Positions 8,850-19,355 of a stretch of DNA of 24,966 nucleotides are shown here, in pieces. The notes below the pieces were generated by a model. The model did not search any database, had not been told where the DNA came from, and was given only the letters and a program-made list of their open reading frames with translations. Position numbers and translations under genes: made by a program. The stretch spans positions 57,327-82,292 of the forward strand of contig NW_014578372.1 of assembly GCF_000485595.1 (NCBI RefSeq), given 5' to 3'. Source of the DNA: Priapulus caudatus. Its lineage: Eukaryota > Priapulida > Priapulimorpha > Priapulimorphida > Priapulidae. The first letter of the stretch is position 1. Every line of letters begins with the position of its first letter.

Positions 8850-9066
8850 TCTCACACCGCAGCACTCCATCTCCGACACGACCGACTACCAGCTCGGCGA
8901 GCTGGATCCCGTTACCATGGAGACGCAGCAGCGACAGTACGAGGTGGGGAAGCTGGGTGGCGGCGGGAGGATGCCGGATGTACTGGCACAGGTGAGCATC
9001 ATGGAGGCTGGCTCACTCAAGGACACGAGCGAGGAAGGCAGCTACGATACAGAGGACGGGCAGCTG
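8850..9066 (+). CDS. CACNA1G: Cav3 exon: acidic part of the II-III linker, with an internal alternative donor
   Basis: Seventy-two codons follow the T completing serine: LTPQHSISDTTDYQLGELDP, a glutamine-rich piece, a GGGGR turn, then DVLAQ and an acidic end SLKDTSEEGSYDTEDGQL. The acceptor is GCTGCAG and the donor gtacgt at 9067 (phase 0). Inside, CAG|gtgagc at 8989-8997 is a better donor than the terminal one and is also phase 0. Its use would delete 25 residues (VSIMEAG to DGQL) without frame change. The context (end of the II-III linker before the conserved pre-domain III segment) and correct phase support the exon; the sequence itself is not strongly conserved. Confidence 0.85.
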
Positions 9067-9342
9067 GTACGTTGACATCGGCTATTAGTCGTACATGATT
9101 TCCCATTGGTCGTAAACGATTTCGCGTTGGTCGTAAACGAATTCTGATTCGTTGTTCATTATTTCTCTTTGCTGGTACGTGATTTATTATTGACTGAAAC
9201 CGCAAAAGGAGGGACTACGATAAAGAAGGTTATGTACTTTTTTTTGTTTAGTTGTGAATTACGCGTACGGCTCAAATACTTGGCTTTCTTTGAAGACAGG
9301 TTGTTTACCGATCTATATAGAGATAGATGTGGAAGAGAAAGA

Positions 9343-10032
<690 letters not shown>

Positions 10033-10211
10033 CGAAGCAAAGGAAGAGAGAGAAAAACAGAAACACGAGAGAGAAAGATTGTGCCATAGGCAGTCTCTCA
10101 TGATGTCTCCTTTATATAGGCTAATATGTTGTATACATGTATTATTACATTATTATATTATATTTATTACATTATTACCAACATGTTTGTGTTTGTGTTT
10201 GTGTGCCGCAG

Positions 10212-10297
10212 GAATGCTGGGACTGGATCCCTGAGCCGACGGGATGTCTAAAGGAGAGGACCGAGTACTCCTTGTTTTTGTTACCGGAAGACCATCC
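10212..10297 (+). CDS. CACNA1G: Cav3 exon: end of II-III linker before domain III S1
   Basis: This short exon of 28 codons reads ECWDWIPEPTGCLKERTEYS then LFLLPEDH. The WxPEPxGC, R..YSLF pattern matches the conserved segment just ahead of domain III in Cav3 channels. In vertebrates the corresponding stretch also has a cysteine/tryptophan-rich piece, then S-Y-F-P-R residues leading to the S1 helix. The acceptor is GCCGCAG and the donor gtaagt at 10298. It starts in phase 0 and ends in phase 2 with CC, completed to proline by the next exon, giving PEDHPVRKVALYF. It acts at the cytoplasmic entry to domain III. Confidence 0.92.
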
Positions 10298-10899
10298 GTA
10301 AGTTTACTTGCGCATGCGCCCTACCGTTAACCATCCCCAGTGCTACACAGACTGAATATCTCTACTACAGTATCACACCTGTCAAGATCATAACGGGAAT
10401 ATTGGCAGCTATCTATAACTAATCTATAATCTATATATTATCTATCTTAATCGATATTGTCTATAGTAATCATTATCGATTACGTATATCAATGTACTGT
10501 ATAAAAGCAATGCTACCTATAATCCATATAATCTATAATCGTTAATGTTGTATCGTAAGAGATGTATGCTATACTTCTAAATGATGTATGCTCGAAATTG
10601 TCACCTATAATACATAAGATAATATCAGGAGTGAATCATTATTATATATTATATTATACTAAATATATTCATTTTTATATATTTATCATATATATATATA
10701 TAGATGCATCTATGATTATTCCAGTCTGATATATATCGCCTAATAATCACTTACACGCGCTACTGGAGTATGGAGAGTTAAACACTACACGTACTAACGT
10801 TCGTATATACACGTATCTATCCTTACTATATAGATGGTCGCATTCTATATTGGGTAGCGGCTGCGTGTGGGTCTCACCTGGCGGCTTTGTTTCGTCTAG
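10298..10899 (+). other. Intron of 602 bp, AT-rich
   Basis: The donor is gtaagt and the acceptor TTCGTCTAG. A GCGCATGCGC palindrome lies 13 bp into the intron (10310-10319). Positions about 10417-10720 are CTAT/ATAT-rich low complexity. No coding content is visible. Confidence 0.8.
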
Positions 10900-11025
10900 C
10901 GTACGCAAGGTGGCGCTCTACTTCGTGCACGAGCGCTGGTTTGACTACACCATCCTCGTCTTCATCGCCCTCAACTGTATCACGTTGGCCATGGAGCGAC
11001 TTCAGATACCGCCCGATATGCATTG
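10900..11025 (+). CDS. CACNA1G: Cav3 exon: domain III S1 helix
   Basis: Forty-one codons are read: VRKVALYFVHERWFDYTILV then FIALNCITLAMERLQIPPDM and H. The pattern H..WFD, VFIALNCIT, AMER matches domain III S1 of Cav3 (vertebrate KMFDHVVLV, IFLNCITIAMERP). The acceptor CGTCTAG completes proline with the previous exon. The best donor is gtacgg at 11026, leaving TG in phase 2. This phase does not fit the most natural acceptor of the next exon, so the 3' boundary is slightly uncertain or a small sequence error is present. The CT-rich tract begins soon after. Confidence 0.93.
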
Positions 11026-11118
11026 GTACGGCACTCCTCATCTACCCACACACACCACAGCACACACACGCGCGCGCGAGTCTCTCTCTCTCTCTCTCTC
11101 TCGCTCTCTCTCTCTCTC

Positions 11119-11158
<40 letters not shown>

Positions 11159-11582
11159 TTCTCTTTCTCCTCTCTCTCTCTCTTCTCTCTCTCTTCTCGC
11201 TTTTGGTCTCCGCTTTCTCTCTCTCTCTTCTCTCGCTCTCTCTTTCTCTCGACTGTCTCTCTCGCCCTTTCTCTCCGGTGCTCTAGCCCCTTTCTCTCTC
11301 TCCCTCTCTTCTCGCTCTCTCAATGTTTACACGCTGGCATTGGAGCGCGACCCTCGATACCGCAGTATCATGATAAAGCCACTCCCCCATCTTACCCACT
11401 GCTCTCTCTTCCTCTAGCGCAAGCTCTCCTCGACACAGCTATCTCTCTAGCGCGCTCTCTCTCACGAGACGCCTCTCTCTTTCGTTGTCTCGGTCTCTTC
11501 TCTTTCTCTCGGTCTTGCTCTCTTTCTCTGTCTTTGTCTCTATTTTCTCTCTCGCGCGCGCGCTTTCCCTCTCTCTTTTTTA

Positions 11583-11621
<39 letters not shown>

Positions 11622-12359
11622 TGTCTCGCGCTTCTCTCCATTTCTCTCTTCCTTTTTTCTCTCTCTCTCTCTCTTTGCGCTTTTATCTCTTTCTCTTTCT
11701 CTTTCCCTTCTATCTCTCGTGCTCTCTTTTTCTAGCTCTACCACTAGTCTTGCCCTTTTCTCTGTATCTCTCGCCCGCCCCATCTCTGCTATTGGCGTGG
11801 TTTCTTAAAGGCCGCATAGAACTATTCGTCCGACTTTTTTTAGTAGGCGTGGCGCGGAAGAGGCTAGTAAAATCGTTTGATTTTGATTTTGTGATCCATT
11901 TAGATTTCGGCTGTTAATCGGGATCGCCTGACGAAGAAATGCTTAAGTTCTGCTCCTCTTTTCTCTTCTTTATTCTCTCTTCCTCTCCTCTTCTCTCTCT
12001 CCTCTCTTCTCTCTCCTCTCTCTCTCACTCTCTCTCTCCTTCTCTCTCTCTCTCTCTCTCGTCTCTCTCTCTCTCTCTCTGTGCCTTTCTATCTCTCTCT
12101 GCTTCTCTTTCTCTCTCTCTCTGCTCTCTCTCTTTTTCTCTGCTTTCTTTCTCTTCTTCTCTCTTCTTCTCTCTCTTCTTTCTCTTGTTCCTATCGCTGC
12201 TCTCTCTCTCTTTCTTTCTCTCGCTTCTCTCTCTTTCGCTATCTCTCCTCTCTCTCTTCTCTCTTTCTCTCGCTCTCTCTTCTCTGCTCTCTCTCTCTCT
12301 TTCTTGTCTCTCTGACGCTTAGTCGTCGCTAATTTATCTATTTTACTGTTTCAGGAGAG
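11026..12359 (+). repeat. Intron dominated by CT-rich microsatellite
   Basis: Almost all of this 1.33-kb intron is (CT)n or CTTT/CTCG variants (about 11080-11805 and 11950-12320), separated by a short unique stretch (11806-11945). The serine/leucine open frames are repeat translations. The 3' end is TTTCAGGAGAG with several overlapping AGs. Confidence 0.9.
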
Positions 12360-12427
12360 GAGCGTGCTAACAAAATCCAACTATGTATTTACTGTGATAT
12401 TTACATTAGAAATGTCTTTCAAGGTAC
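12360..12427 (+). CDS. CACNA1G: Cav3 exon: domain III S2 helix
   Basis: The core reads SVLTKSNYVFTVIFTLEMSF then KV, matching domain III S2 of Cav3 (vertebrate LSNYIFTAIF, AEM..K). I set the start at 12360 because only that AG (in TTTCAGGAGAG) fits the phase-2 end of the previous exon, giving HW-SVLT. The stronger AG two units upstream (exon from 12355) would add a conserved-looking ER, but its phase does not fit and gives a stop. At the 3' end the obvious donor AAG|gtacgt at 12424 does not fit the next exon, whereas gtattg at 12428 (phase 1) does and gives [16 protein letters not shown], equal in length to the vertebrate segment. Boundaries are therefore provisional. Confidence 0.82.
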
Positions 12428-12473
12428 GTATTGGAGGATCCAGTGAATTCTCCTGATGACTCTTTCTCCTCTT

Positions 12474-12571
12474 CCTGATATACTCCGCCCTTCTATTTTC
12501 CTGATATACTCCTCCCTCCCACCGCCTGATATACTCTCCCTTCTATTTTCATGATATACTCCTCCCTCATA
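12474..12571. repeat. 27-bp degenerate tandem repeat, four units
   Basis: Units begin at about 12475, 12501, 12527 and 12551, each with TGATATACTC followed by a CT-rich tail. Alternate units share TTCTATTTTC, so a roughly 52-bp higher-order unit is repeated twice. Confidence 0.75.
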
Positions 12572-14099
12572 CATTATCTGGAAGCATATTGCCCGGGGCA
12601 TCATATTATAATTATGGACGCCATGTTGTTGATTCTTACTCGCTGCCTTGCTCACCCTAGTCAGAAATTTAATTTTAAGTTTAAACAAAAGTTTAATGAG
12701 TTTAAATTTGTACTGCTGCTCTTAATTTTCTCCTTCAACGCGAGAATATCGAGGTCATCATGGTGATTACACACGAAGGGCGGACGTCGAAATTTTCCAA
12801 GAATACGTTATAAATAGATTTTTAGTATTAAATTGGATTTCTGATGGTTTCCAATATAGCAAGCCACAAAGCGATCCGCTCTGCCTTGACTGAAAGGCAC
12901 TTTCTTTCGTCACTAAATTTCGTTTAAAAATTTATTCCTAATTAAGTTGTAAGCGATTAAAACCGATTTTTCTCGCCAACACATGAAAAACACCTCAAAC
13001 CCGTCTTAATACTGTAAGAGCAATGTACGTGTGAGTATGTGCACTATATTATGTCTACACACTGTGAAAAACATTAGAAAAACGTAAAGTCTCTTTCTCT
13101 CTTACTTTTCCTTCGTATAACTTGCCCGTAGATATATTCTAACTGTTGACACAAATTTTTTATAAAAAGCACCACCAGGCTGTTTAATTGGCAGCACTGT
13201 CGCTCTCAAAGCCGATTGGCTGTCGGCACAGGCAGCGTGCACTCGGCACACTTCGGCTGATTCCGGATCCCGCGCATCTAAACGAAAACTGCATCAGTGC
13301 CCCCTTCGTTCAATCTCAGGGATACCACTGCCACAATGCTAGCACTATTTTTCAAATGAGCGGAGGTAGCGGGAAATCAGCGAAATGAGATTTGTAAGAG
13401 GTAACTGAGACTGCGCACCAATCGCCGCAGCTATTCCGTATCACTATTTTATCATATTTTTTATGAAATAATTGTCCGCATTATTATCTTGCAAGTTTAT
13501 AAGTAGGCACCCCGTATTAATAGGACAGGAGTAAGGGTCGCTGTAAACTTTAGTACAAAGGAAGCGTAAGAAGATTCTTACGGATAATCAGCTTGTGGCA
13601 GTGGTAGAATGAGCCAGAGCGAGAGCGCCATCTGTCGTGAGTTTGTACTAAACGAAAGAGGAAGTAGCGTCATCGCGTTGCCATAGCGATAGATAATACT
13701 TAAAATAATCAATCCACTGTAAATCTGCGAGAGAAAACAGAACTCATACGTGCAGATAGACACCTTTACTCTTATCCAGCGTTAGTCATAATTATTCCCT
13801 GCCACCGTATACATACGTGCGTGCACGCGTGTGTGTGTGCTTGATGTGTCGTTGTGTGCTTGTGTGGTGGTGTGTGTGTGTGTGGTGTGTGTGTGTGTGT
13901 GTGTGTGTGATGTGTGCAATAATGAGGCCACCGTATATAAGTCTACATACAAAATGCGTGCGTGCGGTGTGGCGCGCAGTAATTGGGTGCCACCTGTATA
14001 GCATACATACTATGTGACGTGTGTGGTGTGTGCGGTGTGCGTGCGTGCGTGCGATTGCGTGCGTAATGCGGTTCCGCAGATAATGTGACACGTATGCAT

Positions 14100-14408
14100 A
14101 CTATGCATTAGCCGTATATATAGATATAGCTCTATATACGCTCGCATTACTACATACATGGGCCGTGCGCAGTGCGGCATGCGAGCAGTTTATTGGTCAC
14201 CACCGGTATGCATTACTTACAGAGCCCGTAATTATAATATAGCTCTATTACGGCGTCTGAATACATACATACATGCGCGGCGTGCCGTGGTGCATGGCGA
14301 GCATATGTACACCTATGCCATAATATACAGAGCCTATATATAGATATGAGCTCTATATACGCTATCCAATACATACATACATCGCGTGCGTGCTGCGTGC
14401 GGCGAGAG
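14100..14408. repeat. Roughly 110-bp degenerate tandem repeat ending at a splice acceptor
   Basis: Three related blocks begin near 14106, 14219 and 14329. Each has an AGCTCTATA palindrome-like piece, then ACATACATACAT, then a GCGTGC/GCGGC-rich piece. The first ends GCGAGCAG..TATTGG and the last ends GGCGAGAG|TATTGG, which is the acceptor and start of the next exon. The match is approximate. Confidence 0.55.
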
Positions 14409-14586
14409 TATTGGCAAGCTTGCCGTTGGGGAAGCATGCGATATCTCGGGCGCTGAACGTCATGGATGGCTTTCTCGTCGTCATCTCTCTCGTCGACATC
14501 CTCGTCAGTCTAGTCGGCGACAGCAGTCCACGCATCTTCGGCATCCTGCGCGTGTTCCGCCTGCTGCGCACGCTCAGACCGCTCAG
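14409..14586 (+). CDS. CACNA1G: Cav3 exon: domain III S2-S3 linker, S3 and S4 voltage sensor
   Basis: Fifty-eight codons give [10 protein letters not shown] (S2-S3 linker), [20 protein letters not shown] (S3), a GDSSP loop and [18 protein letters not shown] (S4, arginines every third position). This is the domain III sensor of Cav3; NVx[10 protein letters not shown] and LLRTLRPLR are diagnostic. The acceptor GGCGAGAG with start TA fits only the gtattg donor upstream. The donor is gtgggt at 14587, phase 2. Odd: between GKHA and NVMDG the sequence reads ISRAL, one residue shorter than the usual YLRSSW and lacking the conserved tryptophan. This suggests either real divergence or base-level errors in this repeat-flanked region. 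Confidence 0.92.
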
Positions 14587-14639
14587 GTGGGTGACAGTCT
14601 ATGACGCGTGGCGCCACCACCCGGTTGTGCTTGCAGTTT

Positions 14640-14822
14640 GTAAATTATTAAGTTATTAAGTATTATATTATAAGTTATAATATTATAATATATATTATAT
14701 ATTATATATATATATTATATTATAAGTTATTAGGTTGATAAGTTGTTAAGTTATTAAGTATTATAAGTTATTGAGTTGATAAGTTGTTAAGTTATTAAGT
14801 ATTATAAGTTATTAAGTTGATG
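14640..14822. repeat. AT-rich tract with TAAGTTATTAAG phrases
   Basis: ATATTATA-type sequence is followed by two copies of a roughly 48-bp phrase containing AAGTTGTTAAGTTATTAAG and GAGTTGATAAG variants. No coding content is present. Confidence 0.75.
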
Positions 14823-14945
14823 TTCCGGTTAGGGTTGAGTTTCGCGTTTGTAAGATATCTGTTAGGTTGAGATTTAAATTCGATCGAAATGCTAAACAGT
14901 ATTTTTGTTTACGCATTGCACTAATTCTTATGTTCCGTGTAGTAC

Positions 14946-17626
14946 CGAGTAATACAGGGTGATAACTCCCATGTTACATGTAATACAGGGTGATAAGTCC
15001 AGCTTAATGTAATAACAGGTGCATAAGTCCATGCTTACATGTAATACAGGTGATAAGTACCATGTTACATGTATACAGGCGTGATAAGTTCCCATGTTAC
15101 ATTAGAACATCGCGTGATAACTCCCATGTTACAATGTATACAGGTAAACGCCATGTACATGTAATACAGGATGATTAATCGCACTGTTACATGTAATACA
15201 GGGTGATAAGTCCATCTTACATCTGTCTAATACAGAGGTGATAAGTCACATGTTACATGGTAATTACAGGGTGATAAGTCCCATGTTAAGGTAAAATACA
15301 GGGTGTAAGTCCCAGTTACATGTAATACAGGGTGTAAGTCCCATGTTACATGTAATACAGGGTGTAAGTCCCATGTTACATGTAATACAGGGTGTACAGT
15401 CCCATGTTAACATGTAACATACAGGGTGATCCATATAAATGTTCCTATGTTACATGGAATATCAGGCGTGATAAGGTCCATGTTACATGTTAAGATTACA
15501 GCGGTGATAAGTCCCATGTTACATGTAATACAGGGTGATAAGTCCCATGTTACATGTAATACAGGGTGATAAGTCCCATGTTACATGTAATACAGGGTGA
15601 TAAGTCCCATGTTACTGTATACAGCGGTGATAACTCCCATGCTACAATGTCAATACAGGGTAATAAGTCCCATGTACATACTACAGAGGTGATAAGTCCC
15701 ATGCTTACATGTAATACGGGTGATAGCATCCCATGTTACAATGATAATCAGGGTGATAAGTTCTCAGTGTACATGTAATACAGGGTGATAACTCCCATGT
15801 TACAGTAATACATGGTGATAAGTCCATTAACATGCTATATACAGGGTGATAAAGATTCCATGCTACATGTAACTACAGGCGTGATAAGTCCATGTTACAT
15901 GTAAATACATGGTGATAAGTCCCATTTACATGTAATTACAGTGTGATAAGTTCAATGTTCTACATGCTAACTACAGAGGTGATAACTCCCACTTAACATG
16001 GAATACATGGTGATAAGTCCATGTACATGATACAGGGTGAATAAGTTCCATTGCTACATGTAAATACGGTGATATATCCCATGTTACATGTAATACAGCG
16101 GTGATAAGTCCCATGTTACATGCTAATACAGCGGTGATAACTCCATGCCCTACATGTAATACAGTGGTGAATAACTCCATGTTACATGTAAGATCAGGGT
16201 ATAAGTCCTATGTTACATTAATACAGGGTGATAAAGTCCATGACAATGTAATACAGGGTGATATGGTCCATGCCTACATGTAATCAGCGTGAGTAAAGTC
16301 CCATGTTACATGTAATACACGGTAATAAGTCCCCATGCTTAAATGTATACAGCGTGAATACTCCCATGATACATGTAATACACGGTGCATAACTCCATTA
16401 CATGTAATACAGGCGTGATAAGTCCCATGTTACATGTCAAGTACAGGAGTGATTAAGTCCATGTTAATGTAATACAGGGCTGAATAAGTCCATGCTACAT
16501 GTAATACAGCGTATAACTCCCAGTGTTACATGTAAATGAATGTGCAATAGAGTCCATGTTACATGTAATACAGGGTGATAAGCTTCCATGTACATGATAT
16601 TACTAGGGGCTTGATAAGTACATGTTACATGTAATACGGGTTTGATAAGTCCATGTTACACTGTATACAGGTATACCTCATGGTTTACATGTAAATGACA
16701 TGGTGATAAGCCCATAGTTACATGTAATTACACGGCGATAAGTCCATGTTACATGTAAATACAGGGGATAAGTCCATTTTAACATGTATATACATGTGAT
16801 AAAGTCCATGGTACATTAAATACACAGGTGATAAGTCTATCTTTAAATGGAATACAGGGTGCATATAGTGCCATGGATTACATGTTGAATACAGTGTGGG
16901 ATAAGTCCCATTTTACATGTATACAGGTGATAATCCATGTTACGTGTAAACGGGGTGATAAGTCCCATGTACATTTAATACAGGTTTGATTAAAGTCCAT
17001 GTTACGTGTATACAGGGTGATAAGTCCCTGAGTACATGTAATACAGCAGTTGAATAACTCCCAAATGTTAATGTAAAGTAATAAGTCCCATTGTTTACAG
17101 TAATACAGGGTGATAAGTCCCATCTTACATGTTAAACAAAGGTGATAAGTCCCATGTTACATGTTAATACGGGTTGCATAAGTCCATGTTATCATGCTAA
17201 TACAGGGTGATTAATCTGCATGTAATGGTAATACAGGGTATAATCCCCAAGTTACATGCTAATCCAGCGGCGATTTAAGTCAATGTTACAACTGAATACA
17301 GCGGTGATAAAGTCCCATAGTACATGTAATACAAGGTGATAAGTCCTCGACAGTAAATACAGGGGTGAATAAGTCCCATGCTACATGTAATACAAAAGGT
17401 GATAATTCCCATGTTACAATGTAATACATGAGTGATAAGTCCCATGTTAAATCAATACATGAGTAAAGTCAATGTTACATGTAATACAGGGATAAGTCCC
17501 AGTGACAGTTAATACAAGGATAATCCATCGTATCCNGATAAGTCCCATGTTACATGTAATACAGGGTGATAAGTCCCATGTTACATGTAATACAGGGTGA
17601 TAAGTCCCATGTTACATGTAATACAG
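14946..17626 (+). repeat. 31-bp minisatellite, roughly 85 units, embedding copies of a 3' splice acceptor
   Basis: Each unit contains TACAGGGTGATAAGTCCC, then ATGTTACATGTAA; perfect copies repeat every 31 bp (for example 15530-15615 and 17540-17625). TTACATGTAA is a perfect palindrome. The flanks are clean, while the interior (most of 15000-15500 and 15600-17530) is full of single-base insertions and deletions, with an N at 17536. The last unit's TAATACAG is the acceptor used by the exon at 17627, and GGTGAT continues into the coding sequence. Confidence 0.95.
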
Positions 17627-17753
17627 GGTGATTAGCCGCGCTCCGGGACTGAAGCTGGTCGTACAGACTCTACTCTCGTCGCTGCGACCCATCGGTAACA
17701 TCGTTCTCATCTGCTGCACCTTCTTCATCATCTTCGGCATCCTCGGAGTGCAG
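17627..17753 (+). CDS. CACNA1G: Cav3 exon: domain III S4-S5 linker and S5
   Basis: Forty-two codons follow the G completing arginine: [20 protein letters not shown] (linker), then [20 protein letters not shown] and VQ (S5). Conservation with vertebrate Cav3 is near complete ([40 protein letters not shown]). The start is fixed by phase: the acceptor TAATACAG at 17619-17626, then G GTG ATT, restores LRPLR-VISRAP. The acceptor and first six exon bases are part of the minisatellite unit. The donor is gtaacc at 17754, phase 0. The linker couples the S4 movement to the pore and S5 lines the outside of the pore module. Confidence 0.96.
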
Positions 17754-17939
17754 GTAACCATGGCAACCAGCGGTGAAGCCATGGTGCGGGATTCCTTGGC
17801 TGATGCGGACCGCCTATATGAACGTTAATATTAGAAGATTTTACGCTATTATTAGACGTTTATATTAGAAGTTATTATCACATTAAGATTAGAAGTTATT
17901 AATAATAATATTGTATTTACGTGTGCTATTTCCTAACAG

Positions 17940-18065
17940 CTGTTTAAAGGCAAGTTTTACTACTGCGATGCCGCTGACGTCACGCATATACACAACAAGA
18001 CGCAGTGCTACGCAGCCGGATACAGCTGGCTCAACCAAAAGTACAACTTTGACAATCTGGGACAG
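17940..18065 (+). CDS. CACNA1G: Cav3 exon: domain III turret and pore helix start
   Basis: Forty-two codons read [40 protein letters not shown] and GQ. LFKGKF(Y/F).C, the NKT/NKS glycosylation sequon, C..A.Y.W and KYNFDNLGQ all match vertebrate Cav3 domain III. Two cysteines, spaced as in the family, probably pair in the extracellular turret, and the NKT sequon may be glycosylated. The acceptor is CTAACAG and the donor gtttgt at 18066; both ends are phase 0. A TGACGTCA octamer (17975-17982) falls within the coding sequence, probably by codon use. The preceding intron (17754-17939) is only 186 bp. Confidence 0.96.
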
Positions 18066-18505
18066 GTTTGTAACCGGCACCTCACATGCATCGAGATAAA
18101 TACGGTCGCTTTATAGAGAACCACGTAGTGATATCTACAAGATCTCTACAAAGGGACCCTAGAAAAGGCCAGTATCTCAATCAATGGCCGCCCTCACAAG
18201 AGGCGCGGCCGTAGCGTAGTTACAACCAATAGCCGAGCACAGCCGATGCCACGTGATTCATCTCGGCGCCGTGATTAGTTGTCTACGTCACGCCACTCGC
18301 ATAAATCTGGTTTCGATTTCGTTGATTTCCTTTCGGTTTTAATTCAATTTATTTCGTCACCAACGAACAAACACTACTCACGGGTTTTCGCAGCAGATAT
18401 CTCTGGCCACAACGAGCCGCCATGTGCGTGCCTCGGGAGGCAGCTTGATTTGACAAATACCCGCACAGCAGTGCCTAAAAGAAGATACCTTCGGCTTTCT
18501 TTCAG
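18066..18505 (+). other. Intron of 440 bp, unique sequence
   Basis: The donor is gtttgt and the acceptor TTTCTTTCAG. No repeats, coding segments or RNA genes were recognised. Confidence 0.8.
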
Positions 18506-18595
18506 GCACTGATGGCCCTATTTGTCCTGTCGTCGAAGGACGGCTGGGTTCAGATCATGTATACGGGCATTGATGCGGTCGGAGTGGACATCCAG
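18506..18595 (+). CDS. CACNA1G: Cav3 exon: domain III pore helix and selectivity filter
   Basis: Thirty codons read [20 protein letters not shown] then [10 protein letters not shown]. The SKDGW motif carries the aspartate that is the domain III filter residue of the Cav3 EEDD ring. This aspartate, instead of glutamate, separates T-type from high-voltage-activated channels. The following GIDAVGVD is the Cav3 extracellular loop before S6. Both boundaries are phase 0 (acceptor TTTCAG, donor gtaggt at 18596). A GCGCATGCGC palindrome lies 44 bp downstream. Confidence 0.97.
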
Positions 18596-18936
18596 GTAGG
18601 TTTCTATGACTCACTTCGTCACCTGCAGGGCTTCCCCCGCGCATGCGCAGACGTGACACGCGTCGCAGCAGCCGTATGACGGCAACCGTTTGACAGCAAC
18701 TGTTTGTCACCGTTATCCGAACACTTTGTAATTTAGTTTTGTTTACGTCACATCACGTTATTCAACAACACTGTTTCCGGTGCTGTATATCCTGACGTCA
18801 TGAACACTTTCTAACTAAACATTCTCACAGCTAATCGAGAAAAACGACAACTTGCGCCGTTTATGTATATATCCTGTGCCCTTTACCCGCATTCTACCAC
18901 AATCCAATTCTCTCGCTGTCGCTCGCTCGCTTTCTT

Positions 18937-18981
<45 letters not shown>

Positions 18982-19219
18982 CTCTCACTTTCTTTCGCCC
19001 TCTTTTTCCTTCTTTCTCTCTCTCTCTCTCTCTCTCACTCCCTCCCTCTCTCTCTCCCTCTCTCTCTCTCCTTTTTTCTCTCTCTCTCCCTCCCTCTCTC
19101 TCTCTCCCTCTCCCCTCTCTCTCTCTCTCTCTCTACTAACCCGCACGGCCTGCCGCGCTCTCTCACTCCCTCCCTATCTCGATCTCTCCCTCTCCCTCTC
19201 TCCCTCCCTCTCTCTCTCC

Positions 19220-19260
<41 letters not shown>

Positions 19261-19355
19261 TCCCCCTCTCTTTCTCTCGCTCTCTCTACTAACCCGCACG
19301 GCCTGCCGCGCTCTCTCTCTTTCTCTCTCTCTCTCTCGGTGTCGCCCCCGTACAG
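18596..19355 (+). other. Intron of 760 bp with CT-rich microsatellite
   Basis: The first about 330 bp are unique and include a GCGCATGCGC palindrome (18639-18648) and a TGACGTCA octamer (18793-18800). Positions 18935-19340 are CT-rich with a 153-bp duplication: ACTAACCCGCACGGCCTGCC occurs at 19135 and again at 19288. The acceptor is CCGTACAG. Confidence 0.85.

Larger units (their letters stand above)
12428..14408 (+). other. Intron of 2 kb with several small repeats
   Basis: A 27-bp degenerate tandem repeat (TGATATACTCC plus TCCCT-type tail, 12474-12571) lies near the donor. Unique AT-rich sequence follows (12580-13790). A TG stretch at about 13823-13915 and a roughly 110-bp degenerate repeat (about 14100-14408) lie ahead of the acceptor. 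The open frame at 13188-13388 and others have no recognisable domain. Confidence 0.78.
14587..17626 (+). other. Intron of 3 kb, mostly a 31-bp minisatellite
   Basis: The donor is gtgggt. Positions 14640-14830 are AT-rich with repeated TAAGTTATTAAGTTGATAAG-like phrases, about 14831-14945 are unique, and 14946-17626 are the minisatellite described separately. The splice acceptor lies in the last minisatellite unit. Confidence 0.9.

Noticed and set aside
10850-11917. A 355-codon open frame that includes the domain III S1 exon
   Set aside because: Only 10900-11025 is conserved channel sequence. The rest is serine/leucine translation of the CT microsatellite after a usable donor at 11026.
14946-17626. 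CRISPR-like array
   Set aside because: The 31-bp units are contiguous tandem copies without unique spacers, in an animal intron.
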